A model generated the notes under the pieces. That model was not told where the DNA came from. It ran no database searches and saw nothing but the letters and a program-made list of their open reading frames with translations. A stretch of DNA of 38,978 nt from assembly GCA_949742185.1 (NCBI GenBank), contig CATJNN010000145.1:1-38978 (forward strand), given 5' to 3'. A program made the translations under genes and the position numbers. The first letter of the stretch is position 1. The number at the start of each line of letters is the position of its first letter. Of the stretch, positions 28,941-38,677 are shown piece after piece. This DNA is from an uncultured Clostridia bacterium (lineage in GTDB: Bacteria > Bacillota > Clostridia > UBA1381).

Positions 28941-31130
28941 ATGAAACTAAAAAGAGTATGCGTAATGCTGCTTGCCGCGATTATGATGGGTGCAGGTACA
29001 GGAGCGACGGTATTCGCGGATGAAGAGAAAACAGAACTTTACCATAAGGTGTTTGATTTCGGATATGACAATGCGGAGGATGATTTTGCAGCCGTTACGT
29101 CAACAACAGAGTATACTGAAAAACTTGGTTATGGATTAGAAAGCTTATCTGATATTAAAGAGGGAGGCGAAAAGTTGCCCGAACATCTGGAAATTTTTCG
29201 CCCGTACGACCCTGCAAATATGTATTATGCGGAAAGGGATTATTTAACAACTGAAGCGGAGGAAGGTATAACATTTACCGCCGACGTGCCAGACGGCGAT
29301 TATTGGATAAACGTTATATCAGGCGGAGAAACAGAAACTGGCGTTAACATATACATAAACGGCGGCGAGCGCGTTCGTATGTATACGGTTGAGGCCGGAG
29401 CTGTTTCGGGGCATCAGCAGTCTGTTGTGCCGAAGAATGGAAAAATCACAGTTCAGATTAAGGGAAAAAATACAAAAGTGAATGTAATAGAAGTTACGCA
29501 GATAGCAAGCCGCACGGAGGGTGAGAAACCTATAATATATATTGCGGGAGACTCAACAGCTCAGACCTACGATTGGTCTAAATATTATCCGCAGACAGGC
29601 TGGGGACAGGTTATAGGAGATTATCTTTCAGACAGCGCAATAATTGAAAACCGTGCTATCGGCGGCAGAAGTCTTAAAAGCTACAATAATGACGGAAGAC
29701 TTGACAGTATTCTTACGGAAATGCATCCGGGAGACTATGTGATTATTCAGTTTGGTCATAACGACGGTTCAAGCAAGCCGGAAAGATTTATATCGGTAGA
29801 CGATTTTAAGATTCTTCTGGAGAAAAAATATATAACGGAAATTAAAAAGCGGGGCGGCACGCCGATTATCTTCACGCCAACACCGCATTTTTCTCCAAAT
29901 GATAAAGGAGAGTTTGCGCCTACAATTTTAGATTATTCCGCAGCGGCTGTGGAAATTGGCGAAAAGTGCGGCGCGGTTGTAATTGATATTCAAAAGGCTA
30001 TAGCTGACTATTGGAATGTATGCGGACAGAATAAAGTAAAAACATTTTATTTTATAAACGAACCGCTTGAAAGCGCACAGTATCCTGACGGAACCGACGA
30101 CCATACGCATTTTAAAGAAATAGGTGCGCGTGAAGTAGCGCAGGTTATCGCAAAGGAGCTTATGAAAAATATTCCCGAGCTTAAAGACGCGTTTGTTTTG
30201 GAGCGTAAATCGTCGTTTACCGATACAAAAGGTCACTGGGCGGAGAATATTATAAACAATTTGTATGAGAGCCGATATGTTGAAGGAGTTTCAGACGCAG
30301 AGTTTTCACCCGACGCGCATGTAACGCGCGCCGAGTTTTTGGCCATGTCTATGCGCGCCTGCGGTATTGCAGGACATGGATACAGGGAGGGAGAGTGTCT
30401 TGATGCTCCGTCTGACGCATGGTATAGGTTTTATGTGCAAAGCGCCATTGATAAAGGACTTATCCCGAAAAACATGATTAACGGATATGAAGAAATAAAG
30501 GTAGAAATTCCGGCGGCGGACGATAAACTGGCGAGTGAGAAAATGGTGATAGAAGGTGAGTTTAATGCAGAACAGACGATAACTCGCGAGGAAATGGCGG
30601 CTGTTGTTGTAAATTGCTATGAATATGCATGGACTCAGGCGGGTAATGAAGCGAAGTATTATATTATAAATGGATGTACAAGAATATCAAATGCATTTAA
30701 TGTCAGACCGATATACATTATAAACAGCAAAACAAAATATTTGGAAGCGGAAAATAATAAATTTTGTCCTGTTGAAGAAGATGTATTTTCATGGGACAGA
30801 TTATTTGATATACCTAATAATGGGGAAACAGTAGATTATGGTTTAATCACAGTGGATTATGCATCTGGAATATCGCCGACAGGACCGGTACATTTGGAAT
30901 CCGATGTATTGAGCGGCGATAATATATCCGAATGGGCAAAAGATTATGTTATTAAAGCTATGGCTCTTGATATAATGAACGGATATTATACAGATTTACA
31001 GAATTACCGTGTGCAAAATGCAAACGGAGCGGCGACATACCAGATGAGTACAACAGAATTTGCCCCCAGAGATTTTACAACCCGCGCGCAGGCGGCAAAG
31101 GTTATAAGCGAAATAATCAAAAAGGTTTAA
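28941..31130 (+). CDS. Secreted SGNH/GDSL hydrolase, rhamnogalacturonan acetylesterase-like, with SLH domains
   Basis: Signal peptide; IYIAGDSTAQTYD, RAIGGRSLKSY, IQFGHND, DDHTHF catalytic blocks; SLH repeats FTDTKGHWAENIINNLYESRYVEG and WAKDYVIKAMALDIMNGY. Confidence 0.88.
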   Translation: MKLKRVCVMLLAAIMMGAGTGATVFADEEKTELYHKVFDFGYDNAEDDFAAVTSTTEYTEKLGYGLESLSDIKEGGEKLPEHLEIFRPYDPANMYYAERDYLTTEAEEGITFTADVPDGDYWINVISGGETETGVNIYINGGERVRMYTVEAGAVSGHQQSVVPKNGKITVQIKGKNTKVNVIEVTQIASRTEGEKPIIYIAGDSTAQTYDWSKYYPQTGWGQVIGDYLSDSAIIENRAIGGRSLKSYNNDGRLDSILTEMHPGDYVIIQFGHNDGSSKPERFISVDDFKILLEKKYITEIKKRGGTPIIFTPTPHFSPNDKGEFAPTILDYSAAAVEIGEKCGAVVIDIQKAIADYWNVCGQNKVKTFYFINEPLESAQYPDGTDDHTHFKEIGAREVAQVIAKELMKNIPELKDAFVLERKSSFTDTKGHWAENIINNLYESRYVEGVSDAEFSPDAHVTRAEFLAMSMRACGIAGHGYREGECLDAPSDAWYRFYVQSAIDKGLIPKNMINGYEEIKVEIPAADDKLASEKMVIEGEFNAEQTITREEMAAVVVNCYEYAWTQAGNEAKYYIINGCTRISNAFNVRPIYIINSKTKYLEAENNKFCPVEEDVFSWDRLFDIPNNGETVDYGLITVDYASGISPTGPVHLESDVLSGDNISEWAKDYVIKAMALDIMNGYYTDLQNYRVQNANGAATYQMSTTEFAPRDFTTRAQAAKVISEIIKKV

Positions 31131-31154
31131 GGTAATATAATAGGAAGTGATAAG

Positions 31155-31259
31155 ATGTTTACAAGCAGACAGAAAAAAATAATATGTATAGTTATAGCGG
31201 TGTGTATGATAGTTCCGATTGCTATCGGAGCGGTGTCGATTATAACGTCGATGATGTAA
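31155..31259 (+). CDS. Small single-TM protein (34 aa)
   Basis: MFTSRQKKIICIVIAVCMIVPIAIGAVSIITSMM*; RBS-like aggaagtga. Confidence 0.55.
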   Translation: MFTSRQKKIICIVIAVCMIVPIAIGAVSIITSMM

Positions 31260-31294
31260 CGAGAATGATTTGAAAAACAGTAATGTTTCACTGA

Positions 31295-31342
31295 AAACGA
31301 TAAAATACCGGAGCGGATTGCCGTTCCGGTATTTTATCGTTT
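31295..31342. terminator. Bidirectional terminator between convergent genes
   Basis: aaacgataaaataccgga...tccggtattttatcgttt long stem. Confidence 0.92.
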
Positions 31343-31353
31343 GTTAAAAGAAT

Positions 31354-32106
31354 TTACTGTATCAAATCTTCCATATCATACATACCTGCATTTTGTCCGA
31401 CAAGGAATTTTGCGGCTTTAACCGCTCCGACGGCAAAAACCTCCTTGCTAGCCGCGGAATGTTTAAGCTCAATAACCTCGTCGTTGCCCGCGAAAATTAC
31501 GGTATGATCTCCGACTATAGTGCCGCCGCGTATTGCGTGGATTCCTATCTCCTGTTTTTTGCGTTTGCGGCGGACGCTGTGGCGGTCGTACACATATTCG
31601 GCCGGCGAAGTTAACGTGTCTGAAATTGCATCTGCAATCGCAAGAGCTGTGCCGGAGGGCGCGTCAATTTTCTGATTGTGATGACGTTCTTCAATTTCAA
31701 TATCGAAATTGCCCTCTAAAAGCGCAGTCGCTTTTTTAGCGAGCGATATAAGCAGATTTATACCCAGGCTCATATTTGCGGAGAAAAATAAAGGTATTTG
31801 CTTTGACGCTTTTCTCATTTCCTCTTTTTGTTCCAGCGATAATCCTGTAGTGGCAAGAACAATCGGAAGTCCGCGCTTTTTTGCGTATTCTAAAATTCCT
31901 TCAAAAGCGGACGGGTGCGAAAAATCAATTATAACGTCGGCTTCTCCGTCAAAATCGTCGGGCGAGGTGAAAACAGGGTAATCGTTCGGCATATTGTCAG
32001 CCACATCAAAACCCGCCGCGATTGCCGCGCCGCCGTCCTCGGCGGCAATTCGTGAAATAACCTGCCCCATTTTCCCGTTGCAGCCGTTTAAAATTATTTT
32101 TATCAT
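31354..32106 (-). CDS. dapB: 4-hydroxy-tetrahydrodipicolinate reductase
   Basis: IILNGCNGKMGQVISRIA; EIEERHHNQKIDAPSGTALAIAD. Confidence 0.96.
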   Translation of the reverse strand: MIKIILNGCNGKMGQVISRIAAEDGGAAIAAGFDVADNMPNDYPVFTSPDDFDGEADVIIDFSHPSAFEGILEYAKKRGLPIVLATTGLSLEQKEEMRKASKQIPLFFSANMSLGINLLISLAKKATALLEGNFDIEIEERHHNQKIDAPSGTALAIADAISDTLTSPAEYVYDRHSVRRKRKKQEIGIHAIRGGTIVGDHTVIFAGNDEVIELKHSAASKEVFAVGAVKAAKFLVGQNAGMYDMEDLIQ

Positions 32107-32127
32107 TCGTATCTCTCCCTGATTTTA

Positions 32128-33012
32128 TCAGATTTCCATGCCATAGTAGCGCATGGCGTCTTTTAGCTTTTCGAGGTTTACTTCCTCCATATCGCAAAGC
32201 GGCATACGGAGATTTCCAACGTTATAGCCCAAAAGGCGCATAGCGGTTTTAACAGGAACAGGGTTAACCTCAATAAATAGCTTATTAATCAAATCAAGCA
32301 TAGCAAGCTGTTGACGACGCGCATTTTCGATATTGCCGTCGAAAAATTCCTGACACATATTATGAGTTTCTTCGGGAAGAATGTTCGCCACAACTGAAAT
32401 GACGCCCTTACCCCCTAGAGAAAGAAGAGGCACTACCATGTCGTCGTTGCCCGAATAAATATAAAGCTCGGGAACAAACGCTGCCACTTGAGCCGTGTAT
32501 GCGATATTTCCGCTTGCTTCTTTAATACCGACAATATTATCAAGCTTTGCAAGTTTTTTGAGCGTGTCTATGGAAAATGACATGCCTGTGCGCGATGGTA
32601 CATTATAAAGAATAATCGGGATTTTAACGGCGTTTGCAATTTGAGTGTAGTGCTCGACAAGTCCCTTTTGAGTTGTTTTGTTATAGTACGGCGTGACGAT
32701 TAAAAGTCCGTCTGCGCCAAATTCTTCCGCCGCTTTTGAAAGACGGACGGCGTGAGGCGTGTCGTTTGCGCCGGTGCCCGCTATCACGGGAATACGTCCC
32801 GCTGCTTTTTCCACGGTGAATTTAATTGCCGCCAGATGTTCTTCATCCGGCATAGTGGAAGCTTCGCCGGTTGTTCCGCATATGATTATGGCGTCGGTCT
32901 TTTTCGCAATATGCATTTCAATTAGTTCTTCCAAAACATCATAGTTTGTTTTGTTTCCGTCAAAAGGCGTAACAAGAGCAACGCCGCTTCCGGTAAACGG
33001 TAATGTTTTCAT
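32128..33012 (-). CDS. dapA: 4-hydroxy-tetrahydrodipicolinate synthase
   Basis: GVALVTPFDGNKTNYDVLEELIE; CGTTGEASTM; LYNVPSRTGMS; GIKEASGN. Confidence 0.96.
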   Translation of the reverse strand: MKTLPFTGSGVALVTPFDGNKTNYDVLEELIEMHIAKKTDAIIICGTTGEASTMPDEEHLAAIKFTVEKAAGRIPVIAGTGANDTPHAVRLSKAAEEFGADGLLIVTPYYNKTTQKGLVEHYTQIANAVKIPIILYNVPSRTGMSFSIDTLKKLAKLDNIVGIKEASGNIAYTAQVAAFVPELYIYSGNDDMVVPLLSLGGKGVISVVANILPEETHNMCQEFFDGNIENARRQQLAMLDLINKLFIEVNPVPVKTAMRLLGYNVGNLRMPLCDMEEVNLEKLKDAMRYYGMEI

Positions 33013-33133
33013 ATAAAATCCCCAGCCTTTCCGTCCACTTTTAATAGCATATAAAACCGTCTAATCGCTGTGGACATAGCGAGCAAACTTTCTTATTATT
33101 ATATGTTCGGCGTATTTAATGTATACGGAGGTT

Positions 33134-34216
33134 TTAGTCCATAAAGCCTTTTGCCGTGAGAAGCTCAGCCATAAGCACTGCGCCGCCCGCCGCTCCGCGA
33201 AGTGTGTTGTGCGACATACAAACAAATTTGTAGTCGTACTGAGTATCTTCCCTGAGACGACCTACCGATACGGCCATGCCGCCCTCCAGTTCGCGCGCAG
33301 ACGCAATCTGAGGCTGGTTATCTTCTTCAAAATAGTGCAGGAATTGCTTGGGAGCGTGCGGAAGATTTAGTTTTTGCGGTTCGCCGGCAAATTCTGCCCA
33401 GTCTTTTTTTATTTGTTCTATGGTTGGTTTATCCTTAAAGCTCACAAAAACTGCCGCGGTGTGTCCGTCTGAAACAGGCACTCGCAGACATTGAGTTGTG
33501 ATTGACGGAACGGCCGCGTCAACAATCTTGCCGTCTTCAATGTGTCCCCAGATTTTAAGAGGTTCAATTTCGCTTTTTTCCTCTTCGCCGCCGATAAACG
33601 GAATAAGGTTGTCAACCATCTCCGGCCACGACTGAAATGTTTTTCCTGCTCCTGAAATTGCCTGATATGTTGTTGCTAAAACCTTTGTAACACCGTATTT
33701 CATTAAAGGATGAATCGCGGGAACATAGCTTTGAAGAGAACAATTTGATTTAACGCTTATAAATCCGCGTTTTGTTCCGAGACGTTTTTTCTGAGATTCA
33801 ATGATTTGGGCGTGATCTGCATTGATTTCAGGAATAATCATCGGAACATCCGGCGTGTGGCGGTGAGCTGAATTGTTGGATACTACAGGGCATTCCGCTT
33901 TTGCGTAAGCTTCTTCAAGCGCGCGTATCTCGTCTTTTTTCATGTCAACCGCGCAGAACACAAAATCGACCTGAGACGCGATTTTTTCAATATCTGCGCC
34001 AGCGTCCATAACGACCATATCCTTTACTGAACCGGGAATTTCTTCTTTCATAGCCCATTTCGCGCCGACTGCGTCCTCATATTTTTTTCCGGCGCTGCGG
34101 CTTGAAGCCGCAAGAACTGTGATAGTATACCATGGATGGTTGTGCAGAAGAGTTATAAAACGCTGACCTACCATGCCGGTCGCGCCTATGATACCTACTT
34201 TGTAATTATTTTTCAT
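33134..34216 (-). CDS. asd: Aspartate-semialdehyde dehydrogenase
   Basis: KVGIIGATGMVGQRFITLL; SNCSLQSYVPAIHPL; ISGAGKTFQSWPEM. Confidence 0.95.
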   Translation of the reverse strand: MKNNYKVGIIGATGMVGQRFITLLHNHPWYTITVLAASSRSAGKKYEDAVGAKWAMKEEIPGSVKDMVVMDAGADIEKIASQVDFVFCAVDMKKDEIRALEEAYAKAECPVVSNNSAHRHTPDVPMIIPEINADHAQIIESQKKRLGTKRGFISVKSNCSLQSYVPAIHPLMKYGVTKVLATTYQAISGAGKTFQSWPEMVDNLIPFIGGEEEKSEIEPLKIWGHIEDGKIVDAAVPSITTQCLRVPVSDGHTAAVFVSFKDKPTIEQIKKDWAEFAGEPQKLNLPHAPKQFLHYFEEDNQPQIASARELEGGMAVSVGRLREDTQYDYKFVCMSHNTLRGAAGGAVLMAELLTAKGFMD

Positions 34217-34445
34217 TATAAAATCTCCTTTATATATTTGTCTGAATTGATAAAATATGCTGTGTTTTACCGAAGGCTGATTTTTTAATACTGATTGGTT
34301 ATAAAAACATTTGTTGTAATTAAAAATTCATTTATAAAAAACGATGTATTCAATCGCGCTTCGATTCGTGAAGACATTTATTGAACAAGGTTTTTTGACG
34401 GAGTGTCCTAAATGAAATTTTAATATAGATTAATTGTTTTTGTAA

Positions 34446-34472
34446 TAAAAAAGCAGCCGGAAGCTGCTGCAA
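34446..34472 (-). terminator. Riboswitch expression-platform terminator
   Basis: On - strand gcagcagc-ttcc-ggctgcttttttatt downstream of the aptamer. Confidence 0.82.
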
Positions 34473-34493
34473 AATAAAAAGCCTGTGCTTTAT

Positions 34494-34660
34494 GCAGATA
34501 GCTCCCCATCGTATGATGACAGTGACATGGCTGTTAACCATATCCCCAACAATCCGCGTCTGCGCCCGCGCATCATTTCGGCGTTTTCCCCTTTCTCTCC
34601 GCCTTGCGGCAGCGCAAATGCCTGTACGGAGCTACTTATGAATCACGCGCCTCTATCTGA
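34494..34660 (-). promoter_or_regulatory. Lysine riboswitch (L box) upstream of asd-dapA-dapB
   Basis: On - strand: CAGATAGAGGCGCGTGATTCATAAGTA...GGGGAAAACGCCGAAATG...ATTGTTGGGGATATGG...CACTGTCAT...GGGGAGCTATCTG; P1 CAGATAG/CTATCTG closes the aptamer. Confidence 0.93.
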
Positions 34661-34665
34661 CTACT

Positions 34666-34694
34666 ATATTACATGACAAACGCCTTTTTGTCAA
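34666..34694 (-). promoter_or_regulatory. Promoter of lysine riboswitch/asd operon
   Basis: On - strand TTGACA-17 nt-TAATAT directly upstream of aptamer. Confidence 0.85.
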
Positions 34695-34744
34695 GGATTT
34701 TTGCCGATTTTGTACAAGGATTTTCAAAGAAATAAGGAAAGGAA

Positions 34745-34773
34745 TTGTAAAATTTCATTTTTTATGCTACAAT
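34745..34773 (+). promoter_or_regulatory. Promoter of mscS
   Basis: TTGTAA-17 nt-TACAAT. Confidence 0.65.
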
Positions 34774-34801
34774 GTATAAAAATAAAGGAAGGATTGGGAA
34801 T

Positions 34802-35608
34802 ATGAAAGAGAATATAGAATTTATATCAGGATTTTTAAAATACTCATGGGTACAGGCGGTAATAATTGCGGTGATAGCAATTCTATTTGTGAGAATACTA
34901 AAGGTTATAATTCGCCGAGCCGTTAAAAAAAGCAAATCAACGCGCGCGGAAACACTTGTGCGCGTGCTTGGCAACACTGTAGCGGCCGTGATATATTTTT
35001 TCGCGTTTATGCAGATGCTTCAGATATTTTTTAACGTTACGCCGTCGTCGCTTTTAGCTGCGACCGGAATTGTTGGGGTGGCGTTTGGTTTTGGAGCTCA
35101 GACTTTGGTAAAAGACGTTATAAGCGGATTTTTTCTTTTGCTTGAGGACCAGACTGCGGTTGGAGATCTTGTGACAATCGGCGGCTTCACGGGAACAATA
35201 GAAAAAATCACGCTGCGCACAACGGTTGTTAAAAATGCGGCGGGCGATTTATATACGGTGCCTAACGGCTCAATTTCAGACGTTATTAATCATTCGCGCA
35301 GCGAGCGCACTGTTTTTGTTGAGGTGTCTATCTCATATGAGAGCGATATAAACGCCGCTTTCGAGGCTTTGCGCCATGAAGCGGAGCTTGCCGGAACGGA
35401 AATGGACGAGCTTGCCGGCGCGCCTGAAATTCTCGGAGTAAGTATGCTGGGTGAGTCGGGAGTGAGTATAAAGCTAAGCGCAAAATGCGCGCCGGGTAAT
35501 CAGTTCACGGTAGAAAGAGAGCTTTTAAAGCGTTTTAAATATGCGCTGGATAATTCGGGCATTGAAATTCCGTATAATCATATAGTAATTCAGGAAAAGG
35601 GAAAGTAG
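34802..35608 (+). CDS. MscS-family small-conductance mechanosensitive channel
   Basis: LLAATGIVGVAFGFGAQTLVKDVISGFFLLLEDQTAVGDLVTIGGFTGTIEKITLRTT; start reassigned to MKENIE. Confidence 0.93.
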   Translation: MKENIEFISGFLKYSWVQAVIIAVIAILFVRILKVIIRRAVKKSKSTRAETLVRVLGNTVAAVIYFFAFMQMLQIFFNVTPSSLLAATGIVGVAFGFGAQTLVKDVISGFFLLLEDQTAVGDLVTIGGFTGTIEKITLRTTVVKNAAGDLYTVPNGSISDVINHSRSERTVFVEVSISYESDINAAFEALRHEAELAGTEMDELAGAPEILGVSMLGESGVSIKLSAKCAPGNQFTVERELLKRFKYALDNSGIEIPYNHIVIQEKGK

Positions 35609-35621
35609 TTGCAGAAAGGCT

Positions 35622-37076
35622 GTGAAAACATATATGCATTTGAATGCATGGCTTATTATAGGATATGTTATTAATTTTATACTTATTGTGGCGGTTGTGT
35701 GCTTTCAGCGGCGCGACCCCGTTGTTTCGCTCGCTTGGGTACTGGGATTTACGATATTTCCGATTGTGGGTTTTCTTGTTTTCCTTGTTTTTGGCACCGG
35801 ACTAAAAACACACACCAAACGGAAGTATCATCAGAAGATGGATAATAACCGCGCGCTTACTAAAATATTGCGTACTCAGAAAAAAGCCATATTCGGAGGT
35901 CTTATAGACGAGGTTCCATTCGGCGGCGTTGCAAGATATTTACTGACGGTTAACGATAGTCCGTTTGTTGAAAACAACGATGTTAAAATCTATACGAAAG
36001 CAGAGGAGAAATACCGTGATTTAATTGAGGATATAAAAAATGCCAAAGAAAGTATAAATATGGTTTATTTTATTATACACGACGACCACATAGGAAATAC
36101 AATTATAAACCTGCTCACGCAAAAAGCGCACGAAGGTGTTCAGGTACGGTTTTTATATGACGATTTTGGAAGTCTGCTTACTCCGCACCGCATGTTTAAA
36201 GAATTAAAAAAAGCGGGCGGCAAAGTGGTGCGTTTTTTTCCTGTTAAGCTTAGCTCATATTCAAAGTTTAATCATCGTAATCATCGTAAAATTACGGTTA
36301 TTGACGGGGCAATTGGATATATGGGCGGCATGAATATAGGAGACGAATATATGAGCCGCGGGAGACGAAGCAAAAAGATTCCGAATTGGCGCGATACTCA
36401 CATGCGGATTGTGGGACCGGCGGTGTGCCTCTTGCAGAAATATTTTGCGCTGGACTGGGAGTTTTCAACGGACGAAAAGCTTTCAGACCAGCTTGAACGC
36501 TTTTTTGTAATTCCGCAGAAGCCGTGCGGCGATATTCCTATGCAGATAGGCGCGAGCGGACCTGATTCAGACAGGGAAGAAATAAAATGCACGATGATAA
36601 AAATGCTGAACGACGCAAAAAAATATGTATATATTCAAACTCCGTATTTTGTGCCGGACGCGCCGTTTTTAAACGCGCTCACAATGGCGGCGCAGTCGGG
36701 GGTAGACGTACGCGTTATGCTGCCCGGGGTTCCGGATAAAAAATACGTGTATTATGTGACAACTTCGTATATAGGCGCGCTGTTAAACGCAGGAGTGCGC
36801 GTATATATTTATGACGGTTTTCTGCATTCCAAGACTATGGCGGTGGACGACGCTGTGTGCACAATCGGCACGACTAATATTGATATAAGGAGCTTTTCTT
36901 TGCATTTTGAAATTAACGCTTTTATGTATGGCAGACAAATTACAGAAGAGTGCCGTGAGATTTTTGAGGACGATATAGAAAAATGCGTGGAGATGTCCGA
37001 GGAAAAATATTCAAAGCGTGGTATATGGCAGATAATGAAGGAGGGCTTTTTTCGGCTTTTTTCGCCTATTATGTAA
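35622..37076 (+). CDS. cls: Cardiolipin synthase (PLD superfamily)
   Basis: Two HKD-type motifs: FNHRNHRKITVIDGAIGYMGGMNIGDEY and FLHSKTMAVDDAVCTIGTTNIDIRSFSLHFEIN; N-terminal TM pair. Confidence 0.94.
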   Translation: MKTYMHLNAWLIIGYVINFILIVAVVCFQRRDPVVSLAWVLGFTIFPIVGFLVFLVFGTGLKTHTKRKYHQKMDNNRALTKILRTQKKAIFGGLIDEVPFGGVARYLLTVNDSPFVENNDVKIYTKAEEKYRDLIEDIKNAKESINMVYFIIHDDHIGNTIINLLTQKAHEGVQVRFLYDDFGSLLTPHRMFKELKKAGGKVVRFFPVKLSSYSKFNHRNHRKITVIDGAIGYMGGMNIGDEYMSRGRRSKKIPNWRDTHMRIVGPAVCLLQKYFALDWEFSTDEKLSDQLERFFVIPQKPCGDIPMQIGASGPDSDREEIKCTMIKMLNDAKKYVYIQTPYFVPDAPFLNALTMAAQSGVDVRVMLPGVPDKKYVYYVTTSYIGALLNAGVRVYIYDGFLHSKTMAVDDAVCTIGTTNIDIRSFSLHFEINAFMYGRQITEECREIFEDDIEKCVEMSEEKYSKRGIWQIMKEGFFRLFSPIM

Positions 37077-37161
37077 ATGGGAAACAGCGGTGTTTAATTG
37101 AACCGCACCGACCGGATTTTTATATGCCATACATATTAAGAGGCGGCATATATAATTTGAA

Positions 37162-37208
37162 TTATACGCTCTGTACGCCCGTGATAGAAGGCGTATAAAT
37201 GTTTTTTA
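37162..37208 (+). terminator. Possible terminator after cls
   Basis: ttatacgc...gcgtataa 8-bp stem followed by atgtttttt. Confidence 0.45.
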
Positions 37209-37308
37209 ATTGCGTTTGCGAAGCAAACAGCAAAAAACAGAGGCGCTTTATGCGCCGAAGTATTTTTTAATATTATTGTTCGGCGGGCAGAAAGGTCATG
37301 GAGTTATT

Positions 37309-38667
37309 ATGAATTTGCCGCAGACTTTTAAAATACGTATGAAAAATATGCTAGGACAAGAATACGATGATTTTGAGCGCGCGCTTGAGGAAAAGGATAT
37401 TTTCAGCGGCGTTCGAGTGTTTCGTGCGAAAAACGGAGCGCGGGAGGCTGTGCTTCACGCCGCAGGAGAACTTTCTCCGGTGCCGTGGTGCGGAGCGGGA
37501 TATTATGCGGATAAATCGGTTCTGAGCGGAAAGCACCCGTATCATGCCGCGGGTTTGTTTTATTTTCAGGAGCCGTCGGCAATGGCGGCGGTTGAGGCTT
37601 TAGACATACAAAAGCACGATTATGTGCTTGATCTATGCGCCGCGCCGGGCGGAAAAGCGACTCAGGCGGCGGATTATCTCAGCGGTACGGGACTTTTGGT
37701 TGCTAATGAGATTGACCGCCGACGCTCTTTCGCGCTTGCGGAGAATATTGAGCGGTTTGGAATTACGAATGCGCTTGTTACAAATGAGACGCCTGAGCGG
37801 CTTGCCGAAAGGTTTGAAGGTTTTTTTGATAAAATAATTGTGGACGCTCCGTGTTCGGGAGAGGGAATGTTCCGTAAGGAGCCGCAGGCAGTCAGCCAGT
37901 GGTCGGAGGAATACACGAGGGTGTGCGCTGAACGCGACAAAGAGATTGCAGACTGCGCGGTGCGTATGCTCCGCGCGGGCGGGAAAATGGTGTATTCAAC
38001 CTGCACCTTTGCACCGTGCGAGGACGAGGGGATTGCTGAATATATTTTAAATACATATATGGACATGACGCTTTTGCCGATTTCACATTTATCTATGCTT
38101 TCACCGGGATGCGGAGATTATATCGGTTCGCCGCGCGATTTTTCAGCAGCAAGACGTATTTTTCCCCATAAGCAAAATGGAGAGGGTCATTTTATCGCAC
38201 TGTTTGAAAAATCAGGCGGTGTATGCGGCAGAGAAAAGAAAGATATCAGAGAGTTAAAAACAGATATTCTGCCGTATCGTGAGTTTGAAAAAAATACTTT
38301 AAAAAATATAATCAATGGAAATTTTGTTTTGTTCGGAGACGAATTATACCGTCTGCCGAATGGGATTAACAGCATTGACGGACTGCGCGTTGTTCGAGCG
38401 GGACTGCATATGGGCACATATAAAAAAGGACGTTTTGAGCCGTCTCATGCGCTTGCGCTTGCACTGAGCCCGACCGGCGTTCAGAGATGTCTGGATTTTC
38501 CGCATAACAGTATAGAAATGCAAAAATATATGAGGGGAGAGATATTGCCGTGCGACGCTGTATTAAGCGGATGGACGCTTGTTTCTGCCGACGGTTTCTC
38601 TATAGGCTGGGGAAAAGCGTCGGGCGGAACGCTGAAAAATCATTTTCCAAAATATTTAAGAATTTAG
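37309..38667 (+). CDS. RsmF-like rRNA/tRNA (cytosine-5) methyltransferase, NOL1/NOP2/Sun family
   Basis: QEPSAMAAVEAL, DLCAAPGGKATQAADYL, VDAPCSGEGMFRK, YSTCTFAPCEDEG; start placed at MNLPQTF. Confidence 0.9.
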   Translation: MNLPQTFKIRMKNMLGQEYDDFERALEEKDIFSGVRVFRAKNGAREAVLHAAGELSPVPWCGAGYYADKSVLSGKHPYHAAGLFYFQEPSAMAAVEALDIQKHDYVLDLCAAPGGKATQAADYLSGTGLLVANEIDRRRSFALAENIERFGITNALVTNETPERLAERFEGFFDKIIVDAPCSGEGMFRKEPQAVSQWSEEYTRVCAERDKEIADCAVRMLRAGGKMVYSTCTFAPCEDEGIAEYILNTYMDMTLLPISHLSMLSPGCGDYIGSPRDFSAARRIFPHKQNGEGHFIALFEKSGGVCGREKKDIRELKTDILPYREFEKNTLKNIINGNFVLFGDELYRLPNGINSIDGLRVVRAGLHMGTYKKGRFEPSHALALALSPTGVQRCLDFPHNSIEMQKYMRGEILPCDAVLSGWTLVSADGFSIGWGKASGGTLKNHFPKYLRI

Positions 38668-38677
38668 AGGATTATTT

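Noticed and set aside
34350-34541. ORF-track - strand ORF of 63 aa
   Set aside because: Overlaps the riboswitch 3' side and its terminator; no RBS; not coding
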